This document shows, one piece after another, positions 21,921 to 31,904 of a stretch of 64,000 nt of DNA (position 1 is the first letter of the stretch; every line of letters begins with the position of its first letter). Made by a program: the position numbers and the translations under genes. This DNA comes from Tenodera sinensis. Lineage: Eukaryota > Arthropoda > Insecta > Mantodea > Mantidae. Under the pieces are notes generated by a model that saw only the letters and a list, made by a program, of their open reading frames with translations, searched no databases and was not told the origin of the DNA. The stretch lies in NCBI GenBank assembly GCA_030765045.1, contig CM060966.1, forward strand, positions 64,923,921-64,987,920. Reading direction: 5' to 3'.

Positions 21921-22600
21921 ACAGTGTGGTACCGGCCGATCATCAAAGCAGGCTCAAGGTCAGCCACCTCACACCACTACATTGCTAGGCAACGCGTGAC
22001 AATGTCGGCTTAAAGTTAAGAATAAATATGATGCAATTAAGATAGTCGTTATATTAATATTCGACTTCGGTACACCTTCCGGTACACCTGCTTTGTTACG
22101 ACTTATCTCAGTTCTACCTGTTCCTACTCCTCTTAACAGAGGCCGTTTCCAACAGTTCGAGAAGCTTTGAATGACAGCTCGTGACGAGAAGCTTCGCGAA
22201 ACGTCTATTTCCAGCGAAAACGTCGGTATCCAATTCTCGGGTATATATGCGAGTCGGCACGGACAGTGAAGGCAGCTTTTAGTGAATTCTACTCTATGCA
22301 CTAATTTCAGAACAATTAGTTGCGAATTCGACCAGCGCGGAGACATCCGATATTGCGCTTAACTCCGCTCTACGTGACGTAACTTATGAGTCACATAGAT
22401 CGCACGCGCTAATAACAATGCTATAGTTCTCCCTCGCAAACAGCTGTAGATAAACTGAAACCTTGACAATGCTCAAGGACATTAATACTTAACATACACA
22501 GAGGTGGACGGCACCAAACGCAAAATAATGTGCCAACATAAAAGTTTAGAAATATCGATTGGTATGGGAGACCGTACCTCGCAAGTTAAGGGTTAATATG
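21921..22600. other. Mixed segment, possible solo-LTR-like promoter
   Basis: The minus strand shows nothing of note. The plus strand near 22235-22290 has GGGTATATATGCGAGTC followed by CGGACAGTGAAGG, a TATA-box-like arrangement such as LTRs carry. I found no pair of matching ends, so an LTR is only a suspicion. It also contains the 12S-like piece listed separately. Confidence 0.2.
22069..22111 (-). pseudogene. Mitochondrial 12S rRNA 3'-end-like fragment (numt)
   Basis: On the minus strand it reads CTGAGATAAGTCGTAACAAA followed by GCAGGTGTACCGGAAGGTGT. This matches the conserved 3' end of mitochondrial small-subunit rRNA (GATAAGTCGTAACA-AGTAGGTGTAC). The similarity spans only about 42 bp, so it is a possible tiny nuclear mitochondrial insert and not a functional rRNA. 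Confidence 0.45.
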
Positions 22601-22675
22601 GAATGTAAGTGTAGAATGTTTTACATTAAGTTTCAAAAGGCTCTCCTAAAAATTAAAAACAATTGTAAAGCATGT

Positions 22676-22760
22676 TCTTTATCAATCCAGTGATCCCGGG
22701 TTCGATTCCTAGTTGGGTCAGATACTTTGTGTTTCACCAGATTCGTTCCCTATCCGCCGC
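22676..22760 (+). repeat. tRNA-like B-box fragment
   Basis: Contains GATCCCGGGTTCGATTCCT, a tRNA B box with flanks, but no A box upstream. Probably a truncated SINE. Confidence 0.35.
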
Positions 22761-22884
22761 AGAATCGGGAGGTGTGAATACCAATGTGTTTAAACAAAAA
22801 GTATTAAAACAAACGTTAACAACACCTACAGTTCAATGGGTAATTAATAAACATCATCCGTTGCTTGTCATGTTAAGGCCCCCA

Positions 22885-23238
22885 ATATGACATTTTTCCT
22901 TCTTTTTTCTTTTCCTATTTACCCTCCTCTTACACCCCCTAGGACTTATAAGCGAGAGCCTGGGGTCAGACGCCTGTCGGGGAGCACAGGAACCTCTGGA
23001 CCAGACAGAGTGAAGACCTGGAAGCGGGTGGTCAGCCAAGCACCAGATATGATAGTGAGGAAGAGGATGATATGAAATGCAGGCGAAATCAATTATTGGA
23101 ATGGAGCAATTGATGGAATGAGTGGCGGGGAACCAGAGAAAACCCATCCTGCCGCCGCTTCGTCCATCACACAGGCGGGTCCCTGGGATCGAACCCTAGG
23201 TGGTAGGCGAACGGTCTAACCACTCGTCCACGACCCAA
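22885..23238 (-). mobile_element. tRNA-derived SINE, family A, copy 2
   Basis: Reading minus from 23238, TGGACGAGTGGTTAGACCG is the A box and AGGGTTCGATCCCA the B box. The body matches 3252-3597 (CACCCGCTTCCAGGTCTTCA on minus). This copy shows the full tRNA-like head and is the best reference for the family. Confidence 0.8.
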
Positions 23239-23417
23239 TATGACTAAGGAGTAAAAGGTGGCTGTATAACAATTAAAAAAATGTTCTTTATCTCCGCTCT
23301 CATATTTCACTGCACACGGCTGCAATCTGTTATACATGGCCCCAATCCTGTTCCACAATATGTATGTCTTGCCATGAAATAAATCTGATCACAGCAAATG
23401 TTATTCTTCTCTGCAAG

Positions 23418-23437
23418 GCTCCCCCCCCCCCCCCCAA
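23418..23437. repeat. Poly-C tract
   Basis: A run of about 18 C, probably polymorphic and prone to sequencing error. Confidence 0.8.
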
Positions 23438-23600
23438 TATATAATGTTGCACAATTATAGCTATAAAACTGTCTCACAGCATGATTTCCCATCGATGCAT
23501 TTAATGAATACTACGGTGATTTTAAAAACGTTCCACCTTATAATTCCATTCACATTTATAAATCAAAGAAGTGCTTTGATTAATCGATACTATGCTAAGG

Positions 23601-23890
23601 GGTTGGTCTGGGTGGCTCAGTTGGTTAGACGCTGGCCTACTGATCCCACGGTCGCGGGTTCAAATCCGGCTCACACCGATGGTCTTTAAGTGTGCTTAAA
23701 AACAACAGCTCCATGTCAGTAGATTTAATGGCATGAAAAATAACTCCTGCTGGACAAAATTCCTGCACCGGCGACGCTCATGTGATCCCGCTAATCGACA
23801 GCGTCATTAAACAATGTTTTTGGGGGTAAGTTATGGGTCTTAATCCCACCCCTGCATTGAAATTTAACACGTGCTGTAGAAAATGCCAGA
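23601..23890 (+). mobile_element. tRNA-derived SINE, family D
   Basis: A box TGGCTCAGTTGGTTAGACG (23613-23631) and B box GGGTTCAAATCC (23656-23667) stand at the normal tRNA spacing, followed by about 220 bp of unrelated body. The head resembles a tRNA with a U-rich A box, but it lacks a closing acceptor stem, so it is a SINE and not a tRNA gene. Confidence 0.7.
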
Positions 23891-23912
23891 ATAAAATATT
23901 TAATGATAATCA

Positions 23913-25148
23913 TTAGAGCCCGGATTTTGATGAAGTCATCTTTTTTCTTAGCGGTCACAGGCGATGCTTATTAAAAATTAAGTCCATTCTGGAACAAATA
24001 CGTTAGATATATGTGGTTTTTATAGGTCATTAAAATGCATTTTTTCCACATTTTTATAATAAAGTAACTTTTTAACATTTAGATGCATTTTCCGGTCATC
24101 TTCTTTCTTTTTCACGAATTTATTGGGCATTTTAAAATAATCTTGATAGGGCACAATCTAAGGCAATTGAGAGCGCACGGGATCTGTTTTCTGATTCTCA
24201 AATCCAAGGTAAATTAGCTTTCATTAAATCAAATTTTGCATCAAAGTTTCACGGGTGATCAGCCGTGTTAAATTTAAGAAGGTCGAGCTTTCGGCCATTG
24301 TATACTCCATTGCCATCTTCAAGACTAAAAATCTCATCTCATCTTTTGAGTCCTGAAGATGGCCATGGAGTATACAATGGCCGAAAGCCCGACCTTCTTA
24401 AATTTAACACGGCTCACCCGTAGAAACTTTGATCACTAACGTTCGCCGTGAAAGCTTCAAATCGGAAACCAAAACCCACATTGAAGAAAGTGGCATCAAA
24501 TTGGATAAGTCGACTAAGTTAGTGAGGATTGCGGAAGAGGATACAAAATGTAAAAGGTGAGACTGGGGGAAAATTAGACAGAAACTAAAATTTGTGTTGG
24601 ACAAAAATAAAGGATACCAAACAGTTTGTCAGATTGCCCATATCTTGTCAGGAGAAAACTTCAAAACTGATATTTTTGAGCAGGATTTAACAGGCAGTGA
24701 CTGTTTTTCAAATATGCACATATAACATCTGTGGAAGTGGAGAAAACTTTCTCAAAGTATAAAAGTTTCAGCTGACAACCGCCGTTCCTTTACCTTTGAT
24801 AACCTGAAGATGGCCATGGTGGTGTACTGCAACGCTAAGTAAGATATGTTTTGGCTAATGGGTACAGTAACTTATTTTTCATGTTCTATAAAATTGAAAA
24901 TGACCTGATGAATTTTAAATTTATTTATTATTTAGTAGCAATAATTGCAATATTTACTAAGAAATCAATTTTAAAATGTGGCTATTTGAACCATATATTC
25001 ATTATTTGTCTATAACAGTTATAAATTTAGTAAAATGAAATAATTTTTTTTTTTTTTTCCTCCCATTTAATATGCAGTTTTATTATATTTTAAGCACATT
25101 TATGGTTCATTTTTAGGGAATTTTTAGGTAAACAACTTCCGGGCCCTA
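23913..25148 (+). mobile_element. hAT-C relic (second hAT type)
   Basis: Ends TAGAGCCCGGATTTTG (23913) and, reversed, TAGGGCCCGGAAGTTG (25148) form degenerate TIRs. The C-terminal transposase part near 24595-24842 reads KGYQTVCQIAHILSG, then SVEVEKTFS-like and SADNRRSFTFDNLKMAMVVY with shifts. This is the hAT dimerisation region. The DDE core is lost, and a foldback (24237-24436) occupies the middle. The family is clearly distinct from hAT-A. Confidence 0.65.
24237..24436. repeat. Foldback element, copy 1
   Basis: Arms of about 85 bp. TTTCACGGGTGATCAGCCGT leads into GTTAAATTTAAGAAGGTCGA and GAGCTTTCGGCCATTGTATA, and the whole arm returns reversed after a short centre (24326-24346). The same arm sequence occurs at 57072-57175. 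Confidence 0.75.
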
Positions 25149-25154
25149 GTAATT

Positions 25155-25754
25155 ATACACAAATCTTTAGGTCCAATTCCATATGCAATTTGAAAGGTGC
25201 CAACGGCAAGGTTTGTTTCGGCGGGGACCTGACTCGAGGGCTAACTCAACAGCGATTATATCATGTTACTGCAAAAAATAAAATCATACAAAACATATTA
25301 GAAAAAAAGGAACATATCGATCCGATAGTTCCTATAGAGCGGTTCAATTAAACGACGGCCAAATGATGTAGCTACGACACATATGAACCTTAGTCCAAAG
25401 AGGTCTGTCTGAAAGCAATTTTCTCGCGTTCAATTTTCGAACAAAATACGGTGCCAAAGAGACTCTGTTTTAGGCTTTATAATACATGTTAATTCTCAAT
25501 AGACAATGTGTTATTCAAGATGAACGAGTGGTTACGAAGTGAAGCTTCCGAGAGCCAAGCGCAACTATACTATGTAAGCCCTGCGCTCTCCGGGGATTGT
25601 GTGACCACTCCATAAAATTCTTACTAAAAAAAAAAAGCAGAAATATTGCAAGCAGACGATAGCAGAAGATATTTCGAAGCCATAAAGCTAGTGTTTGGAG
25701 GGTTATAAACAGGGTTTTCAGAGCGGTTCAGGGAAAAATACAATAAGGTAAAAA
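25155..25754. other. Unclassified intron DNA
   Basis: No supported gene or named repeat. Confidence 0.4.
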
Positions 25755-26595
25755 TCTGATGTGTTACACTCACATGACTTTCTCTACTCTTGTACTAACC
25801 ATTCTTACAAACTCTTGTTACTATATCTTCTTCGTGTTAGTCGAGATAAACATTTGTACAAATTATCTTATTGCTTATTTCCTTGTAGGTGGAAGGGGAA
25901 TATTAGAATACAGTAGGCTTTGTGCGATAGTCAAATCTTCTAAAGCTTTGAGATTCTGTTCTCTTTGTACACTTAACATAAAAAATGAACAACGATGTTC
26001 CACTTCACAAAAGTTTTAAGTTTCTCGAAACTCATACACATAACAAGGAATATCTCCGAAATGGATCACCCTACAAGAAAATTTATTGAGACATAAACTG
26101 TGTATTTTAGCAAGATCCACATTTTTATATAGTATGATTTAGTCTATCTCAAACGGTTTACCAGTTATGCAAAAGTCGTCCAGAGTAGATACGACTACAG
26201 GGGCTATAGCCAGAAAATTCAAAATATACATTTCATTTGTTATAAAAATATCTCAAACATATGACATTTTAATCAAAATCGTTCGAGCCATTTTCAAGAA
26301 AATCAAAATTTTCGTAAAATTTTCCATGCAAAGGGTAGTTTAGGGTGGGGCAATTTTCTTCAAAATCTTCGTGTCGCATCCTTAAAAGACATTAAATTTA
26401 AATACCAAATTTGGTTTTTAACTGAGTTTTCGTTTTTGAGTCATGCTGCCCACAGACTGCCAGACACACACGCGCGCGCATACCTTTTTCTAAAAGTGCT
26501 GTTTTTGGATTCAGGGGATCTCAACATATATATTTTCGGTGAAATCTCGGCATCGAATTTTTGGGTGGAATACAATACTTCCCCTACTTACCAGT
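25755..26595 (+). repeat. Dispersed repeat R, copy 2
   Basis: Same orientation and landmarks as 15158-15925, from TCTGATGTGTTACACTCACA to CTTCCCCTACTTACCAGTA. Near 26461-26482 it carries a short ACACACACGCGCGCGC tract at the place where copy 3 has a long (TG)n. Confidence 0.8.
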
Positions 26596-26853
26596 AAAGA
26601 AAGTAAAAACATATTTACTGTGAAGTAAAGTGGAAGAAAGAAGGGCAAGGTACATGCGCCTTTATAGATTTTTGGAAAGTGTTTGAATGTGCTGTAAGAC
26701 AAGCATTCGCCTGAAATTATGGACGAATGGTTAGACGAGAAAATTTAAGGCATCGCGCAGAGTATGAACGTTGAGCTCTGTGCAGAATGGCGTCCCAGCA
26801 TTTGGAGTTAAGCTCAATTTTGTGGCGCAACCGTAACGAAGAAGGGATAGGAC
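26596..26853 (+). other. Possible LINE scrap next to hAT-B
   Basis: A plus-strand frame reads GTCAFIDFWKVFECAVRQAF, which vaguely resembles the RT motif A (FIDxxKAFD) of a LINE. It is too short and degraded to name. Confidence 0.25.
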
Positions 26854-26899
26854 CAGTGGCGGCTCGTGACTTTTCGCAGCGGGAGTGCAGTAGGGTTTG

Positions 26900-27231
26900 A
26901 ATTAACAGCGGGTAGGATTTCCCCTTCCCATTAAATTATTTCCCGGCTCGTCAAAGAAGAATTCCTTCCCTGGTAGGAGATACGACTCTGTTTCTTTCAC
27001 TTTCAGATACTACTACGAGCATTTTTCACACACAGGGAGAGACCGTTCGCAACTTGTCCATCTGGATTTAAAAATGCCCAGAATTTTTTAACTGGCTTAC
27101 CCTTTGGTAATGTGTAACGAAGCACAATCACCATTTGAAAAAGAGATGAAATGTGAGATGTTTCAGCGGCCATTACGGCAATGTACTCTGTTTTAAAAAT
27201 GTCTCCCTTATTTTCTTCTTGGTATAGGTGC
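26900..27231 (-). pseudogene. hAT-B transposase, downstream half
   Basis: Minus-strand frame from 27236 reads GDIFKTEYIAVMAAETSHIS, then MVIVLRYTLPKGKPVKKFWA and FLNPDGQVANGLS. This is the region around the first catalytic Asp of DUF4371/zf-TTF hAT transposases (normally ADETTDIS). Here the usual DE is replaced by AET, so the catalytic Asp is lost. It continues the protein interrupted at 35012. Confidence 0.7.
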
Positions 27232-27237
27232 GTCAAG

Positions 27238-27910
27238 AGTAGTTATAGTTCCTCCTTAAGCAATTGGATTAACGATATTTTCGCCGCTGGATGGCGTTAG
27301 TGTCGCGTGGCGCTAGTGTCGCTTTTGATGGCGGGAAATTTGAAAATTTCAAGATGGCGGAAAATTTGATAATTTGAAATTTTTCCCGCCATAGTCGTAC
27401 TTTTCAACTTTCCCGCCATTTAACGTTTTTCAAATTTCCCGCCATCAAACGGCGACACTATGAAAAAAACTTAAGATGTCGTTCAATTTGAGAATTTCAA
27501 ATTTTTTTCTGTGAACGTTGTTAATTTCAAATTTTCAAACTTCCCGCCATCAACGGCGCGCCACGCGCCACTAACGCCATGGGATTACCGTTAATCCGAT
27601 TGCTTAAGGAGGGACTGTTGATTAGATTATTTATTTTTTTATTGACAAGATGCATTGAAAAAAAAGTTTAAATTATTGTTGTAGGAAAAGGAGTACAAAC
27701 ACGTTTGTTGTTTGTAGAAAGTTGGTTGCAAACGATGTGTTCCGTGTGAGTGACGAAGTCGGAATTTGCAGCAGGAGGAGCCGTGGTATGTCTTGCAGGG
27801 TTGGCAGGTGTTTCCTCGACGAGAGCTGGGTACCCACTGAAGGTAAAATTTGACGTGTATGTAGATGAGAGATGCTGTGTAAGAGTTGTGTTTGCGATCG
27901 CAGACACACC
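27238..27910 (+). repeat. Left terminal inverted repeat (~670 bp)
   Basis: Matches 34354-35005 reversed. The first ~380 bp are themselves palindromic. CCTCCTTAAGCAATTGGATT (27250-27269) is mirrored by CCGATTGCTTAAGGAGGGAC (27596-27615), with several CCCGCCAT/ATGGCGGG blocks between. The second half begins after GTTGATTAGATT and includes AACACGTTTGTTGTTTGTAG. Confidence 0.85.
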
Positions 27911-28760
27911 CGCAGGGGGTGGGGGGAGGGTGAAATGAATATGAGCAGGAAGGAGATTGCGATATGATACATCCGGCGGAAGGGGTTTTGTGTTACAGGA
28001 AAAAAAAAAACGTTTGAGATTTTACTACCAACCGTTGCTATTTGAGATGATTTATCCGTTGAGGAGCACGAGCAAGTTGACACCTTGAGGACAAGTGCGG
28101 GTGACGAAGCCGGAATTTGCAGCAGGAGGAGCCGTGGTATGTCTTGCAGGGTTGGCAGGTGTTTCCTCGACGAGAGCTGGGCACCCACTGAAGGTAAAAT
28201 TTCACGTGCATGTAGATGAAAGAGTGATGCTGTGTAAGAGTTGTGTTTGCGATCGCAGACACACCCGCAGGGGTGGGGGAAGGGGTGGGTTGGGGGAGGG
28301 GGAAATGAATATGTGCAGGTAGGAGATTGCGATATGACACATCCACCGGATGTGGTTTTGTGTTACAGGAAAAAAAAACGTTGCGATTTTACTACCAACC
28401 ATTGCTATTTGAGATGATTTAGCCGTTGAGGAGCAAGAGCAAGTTGACACCTGGAACACAAGTTGGAGTGACGAAGCCGGAATTTGCCGCAGGAGCTGGC
28501 ATGTCGTTCCTCTACGAGAGCTCGGTCTCATCTAAAGGCAAGATGAGACGTCTATGTAGATCAAAGAGGTATGAGATGTAAGCGCAGAGTTTGCGAACAC
28601 GCCCACATCCGTTGGTGAGGGGGTGGGGAAAGGGAGGGGGAGAGGGTGGGGTGGGGTGGGGTGGGAGGAGGAGATTGCGATATCCTCCGGATGGGGTTTT
28701 TTCTGGCACAGGAAAAAATCGTTGAGATGTTCCCACCAACCGTTGCTTTTTTTTTTTTTT
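27740..28760 (+). repeat. Three degenerate tandem subrepeats, left side only
   Basis: TGACGAAG(T/C)CGGAATTTGC recurs at 27751, 28102 and 28469, giving periods of 351 and 367 bp. Each unit also has the GCAGGTG/GACGAGAGCTGGG region, the AAACGTT...ACCAACC(G/A)TTGCT end and a G-rich patch. The first unit overlaps the left TIR and the other two extend inward. The right end has only one unit. Confidence 0.75.
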
Positions 28761-30182
28761 TTTTTTTTTAAATAAAATAATATGATTGGTGGACCTTGAG
28801 CGTGTGGATGTTAATAGAGCACTCTGTCTTGACGGACGTTAAGCATCCAATCGCCGAGAATGTGATCTGTCATAATATATGTCGGTGAATGGTGCAAGTG
28901 CGCTGATAAGCATCTGTCGAGGTACATCCGCTCTAAGTTTTTATCATTTGGTGCATTTTGACTGCCGAGATGTATTGTTGCTCGTAGAAAACGAAAAAAA
29001 AGGCGCGTGATTTGCGGAAGGGAGAAGTGATGTGGTCTTGACGGGTATTGGGAAGCAAAGAAGGGAAGGATCTTGGAGGAATGGGGAAACGTGATATGCG
29101 GAAGTGACGTGGCGTGATCTGATTGGATAAAATAAGACGAGTTGGGATTTGGTCGTTAGGATTCCAAAATGACGATGATTGATGGAAAATAAGGTACGAT
29201 GCCATTGGATGAAAAATGCGGAAGCAACCTTTGCCTTTATAATAAAAAAAAAGGGAGAGAAAAAAGGAATTGCAGGAATGATAGCGTTGCTGATGGTGAA
29301 AAAGCATAGTTTTAAAAAAAAAACGAAAAAAAAGTTGGTTAACGGACTTAGATTTAAATCTTTTCAAGAACGAGATATGAAAATGTTGAAAAAACCCAAA
29401 ATGGAATGTTTCCAAATTTTGTATTTTTCTGAAAAAAAATAGCTTCAGAATTTTGCTTGAAATATCAATTATATTGATACGTATAAGTTGATCTTGTTTT
29501 TTCCTCGTTTGCTTGTTTTTCTTCGTCTTTTTTTGTTTTGAACATAGGTTCATATTTCTAACGAATTCAACAGACATGCTTTAATGTTAAGCCAACAGTT
29601 AAAATCCAATAAAATGCGCAGACTATGGTTGAACACATCACATTATCAAATTAAGATAACAAGATAATTCAAGAGCTGATTATCAAGCTTTTTTAAAATG
29701 TTTGGCATACCTTTTAAAGAAGGCGTTAATATGAGTCTCTCACACAGATAGAAAATGCTGGCAGATAATATGTAACTGTCTTCATACTCACACACAAGCG
29801 TTCCGTGGCAATTACGTGCTTTGAAACCGAACTGCATTTCGCTCCCACAGAAGGCTACGGGATATGCGACTGTGCTTCTCTCACGGATTAAGCGGCCAAC
29901 AGACACACGCCGCATACATGTCGGAACTTGTCGACGTTTGCATTTCAGTGCGTGCAGGGCATCCAGTTACGATAAGGTGTTATATACCCCGACAGACTAC
30001 CTCGAAATGTCATATAAGAATAAAAGCTTAAACATGTAGTTGATTGAAACATGGAATAGTTTAATGATGTTAAGCAAACCATTACAAGTAGACACTCAGC
30101 GGCGCAAAATGAACAAATATATGAATATAACACAGTTCAGAGCAATAATGAATTGCTTGTTTTTTCTTGTTTGCTTGTCAAA

Positions 30183-30246
<64 letters not shown>

Positions 30247-31430
30247 TCGCTGATGTTTTTTATTGGAGAGGAAAGCGTTAGAAAATTGTTTTCTTGTTAT
30301 TTTAATACTAGCGGGATACATATGTTATCGATAGCTGGGAAAAGAACGAAGAAGCTTATGAACAATTATTAACAACTATGAAAATAAGGATATTGAGTGC
30401 AACAGCCGTTTGAATGTTACACATCAGAATTGTTTGCAGAAGTATAAAATTAATTTAGGAGAAATGTTGTTACTTTCACTGCCCTTCCTTCTACAAACTA
30501 TTTCATACACAAGACGGAGAACAGAAGACAACGGAGATTTATCACAAAAAAATATAAGGTATTTGAAAATTAAAACCGACAGCAAAAATATATCGGGAAT
30601 TGATAATGTTACAACAAGTGTATTTTGTATCATTTGTGGTTTTTTTTTCAGCTTAGGCTGTTTCTGTGTGCCTGTTACGATTAAAAGCGTATACCAAGGA
30701 ATATACACTTGATTCAAGTTAAGATAACAAGATAATTAAAAAATATGGATTATACTAGCTGAAATATTCATTGTTACCCGTAGTTTGATGGTTTATCCCT
30801 ACAACTATGAGAAGTTGGACTTTGGTTGTGCATACACATAGCTTAAACAAAGATTTAGTTAAAAACTCTTATAAAACAGAAAGTAAACAAAATAAACACA
30901 CCTGGAAAACACAATCCAAAACAAAAAACTCTGTTGCACAAACATGGATGCAATTCTCTTTACACATGCACAGTAGATGGGGAAAAAAGTTTTCGCTTGA
31001 CACGAGAAAGATCCCATGACGATCGTCCAAGCAACTGAATAACACTGATGAACGAGGCAAGATGCTAGTTTGAAAAACGCTGAGGAATCAAGAAAAAAGA
31101 TTTCTGCTACGAAATATGACCGTTGGCACTTTAAACGATATTGGAAATGTGCAAGAAAATACCTGAAAATGCCGTTTTTGGCCGACAGTTGGGGGAAATC
31201 GACTGACGTGGCAAGATGCTAGTTTAAAACACCTGATGCAATCATTACCAGACTTCCGGTATGCAAGATGGGGGTTTTCTAGGAAAAACACTGGACTTGC
31301 GCACGCGCTGGTGGGAGGTGGAGGGTGGGGGGGAAGCGAACTCGTGTAGTGGCGTGTGCTGGATTTGTTTTTAGCTATGTCAGAAAGACACGTAGCCTAC
31401 TTTTCCTAGCAAGATGTGAACCGCTGACTG
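28761..31430. other. Interior of the long-TIR element, no recognised gene
   Basis: AT-rich with many homopolymers. Open frames exist (28933-29577 minus, 214 codons; 30410-30712 plus, 100 codons; 30040-30372 plus through a CA repeat), but their Lys/Phe/Ser-rich products follow base composition and match no family I know. A short basic stretch VARRKRKKRRVI lies near 28978-29010 plus. If cargo or core genes survive anywhere in the element, they would be here. Confidence 0.4.
30184..30244. repeat. (CA)n microsatellite
   Basis: About 30 CA units without interruption. Confidence 0.95.
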
Positions 31431-31469
31431 ACCGGAAGTGTCACATGACATATTATTCCTTTCTTTCTT

Positions 31470-31904
31470 TTTAATTTCTCTATTACGAATAGGAAGCCGG
31501 GGAACTATTCCATTTCGCCCAAAAATTGTATGTGGAGATTTCACCGGAATATATGTTTTGAGGTCCCCTGAAAAAAAAGCATTTTTTCATAAAGGTCTGC
31601 GTGCGTGTGCATGTGAGAACAGCATACATCAAAAACGAAAAGGAGATTAAGAACCAAAGATGGTATTTATAACATAAATGCGACACGAAGACTTTAATAA
31701 AATTATTTATTCATTCATGCATTCATTTAGTTATTTGACACGTTATATTATTCCTTTCTTTATTTTTTTTTTTTAAATTTCTGTATTACGGATAGTAAGT
31801 CGCGGAACTATTGCATTTCGCCCCCCAAAAAAAATTCCATGTCGAGATTTCACCGGAAATATATGTTTTGAGGACCCCTGAAAAAGCATTTTTTTCCCTC
31901 AAAG
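31470..31904. repeat. R-repeat end fragments, reverse orientation
   Basis: Two partial copies, at about 31500-31690 and 31800-31904 and on, read GGAGATTTCACCGGAATATA then GAGGTCCCCTGAAAAA. They match the 57200-57300 end of R copy 3 in the same orientation. Confidence 0.6.

Noticed and set aside
22069..22111. A functional rRNA gene
   Set aside because: Only about 42 bp of similarity with no further rRNA on either side.
23601..23690. A tRNA gene
   Set aside because: A and B boxes are good, but no matching acceptor stem or clean cloverleaf closes, and a SINE body follows.
28933..29577. 214-codon minus-strand open frame as a protein gene
   Set aside because: The product is dominated by Lys, Phe, Ser and His from A/T homopolymers and shows no domain or family pattern; the opposite strand is also open.
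30040..30372. Plus-strand frame through the CA repeat
   Set aside because: The His-Thr run is a translated microsatellite and the flanks match nothing.
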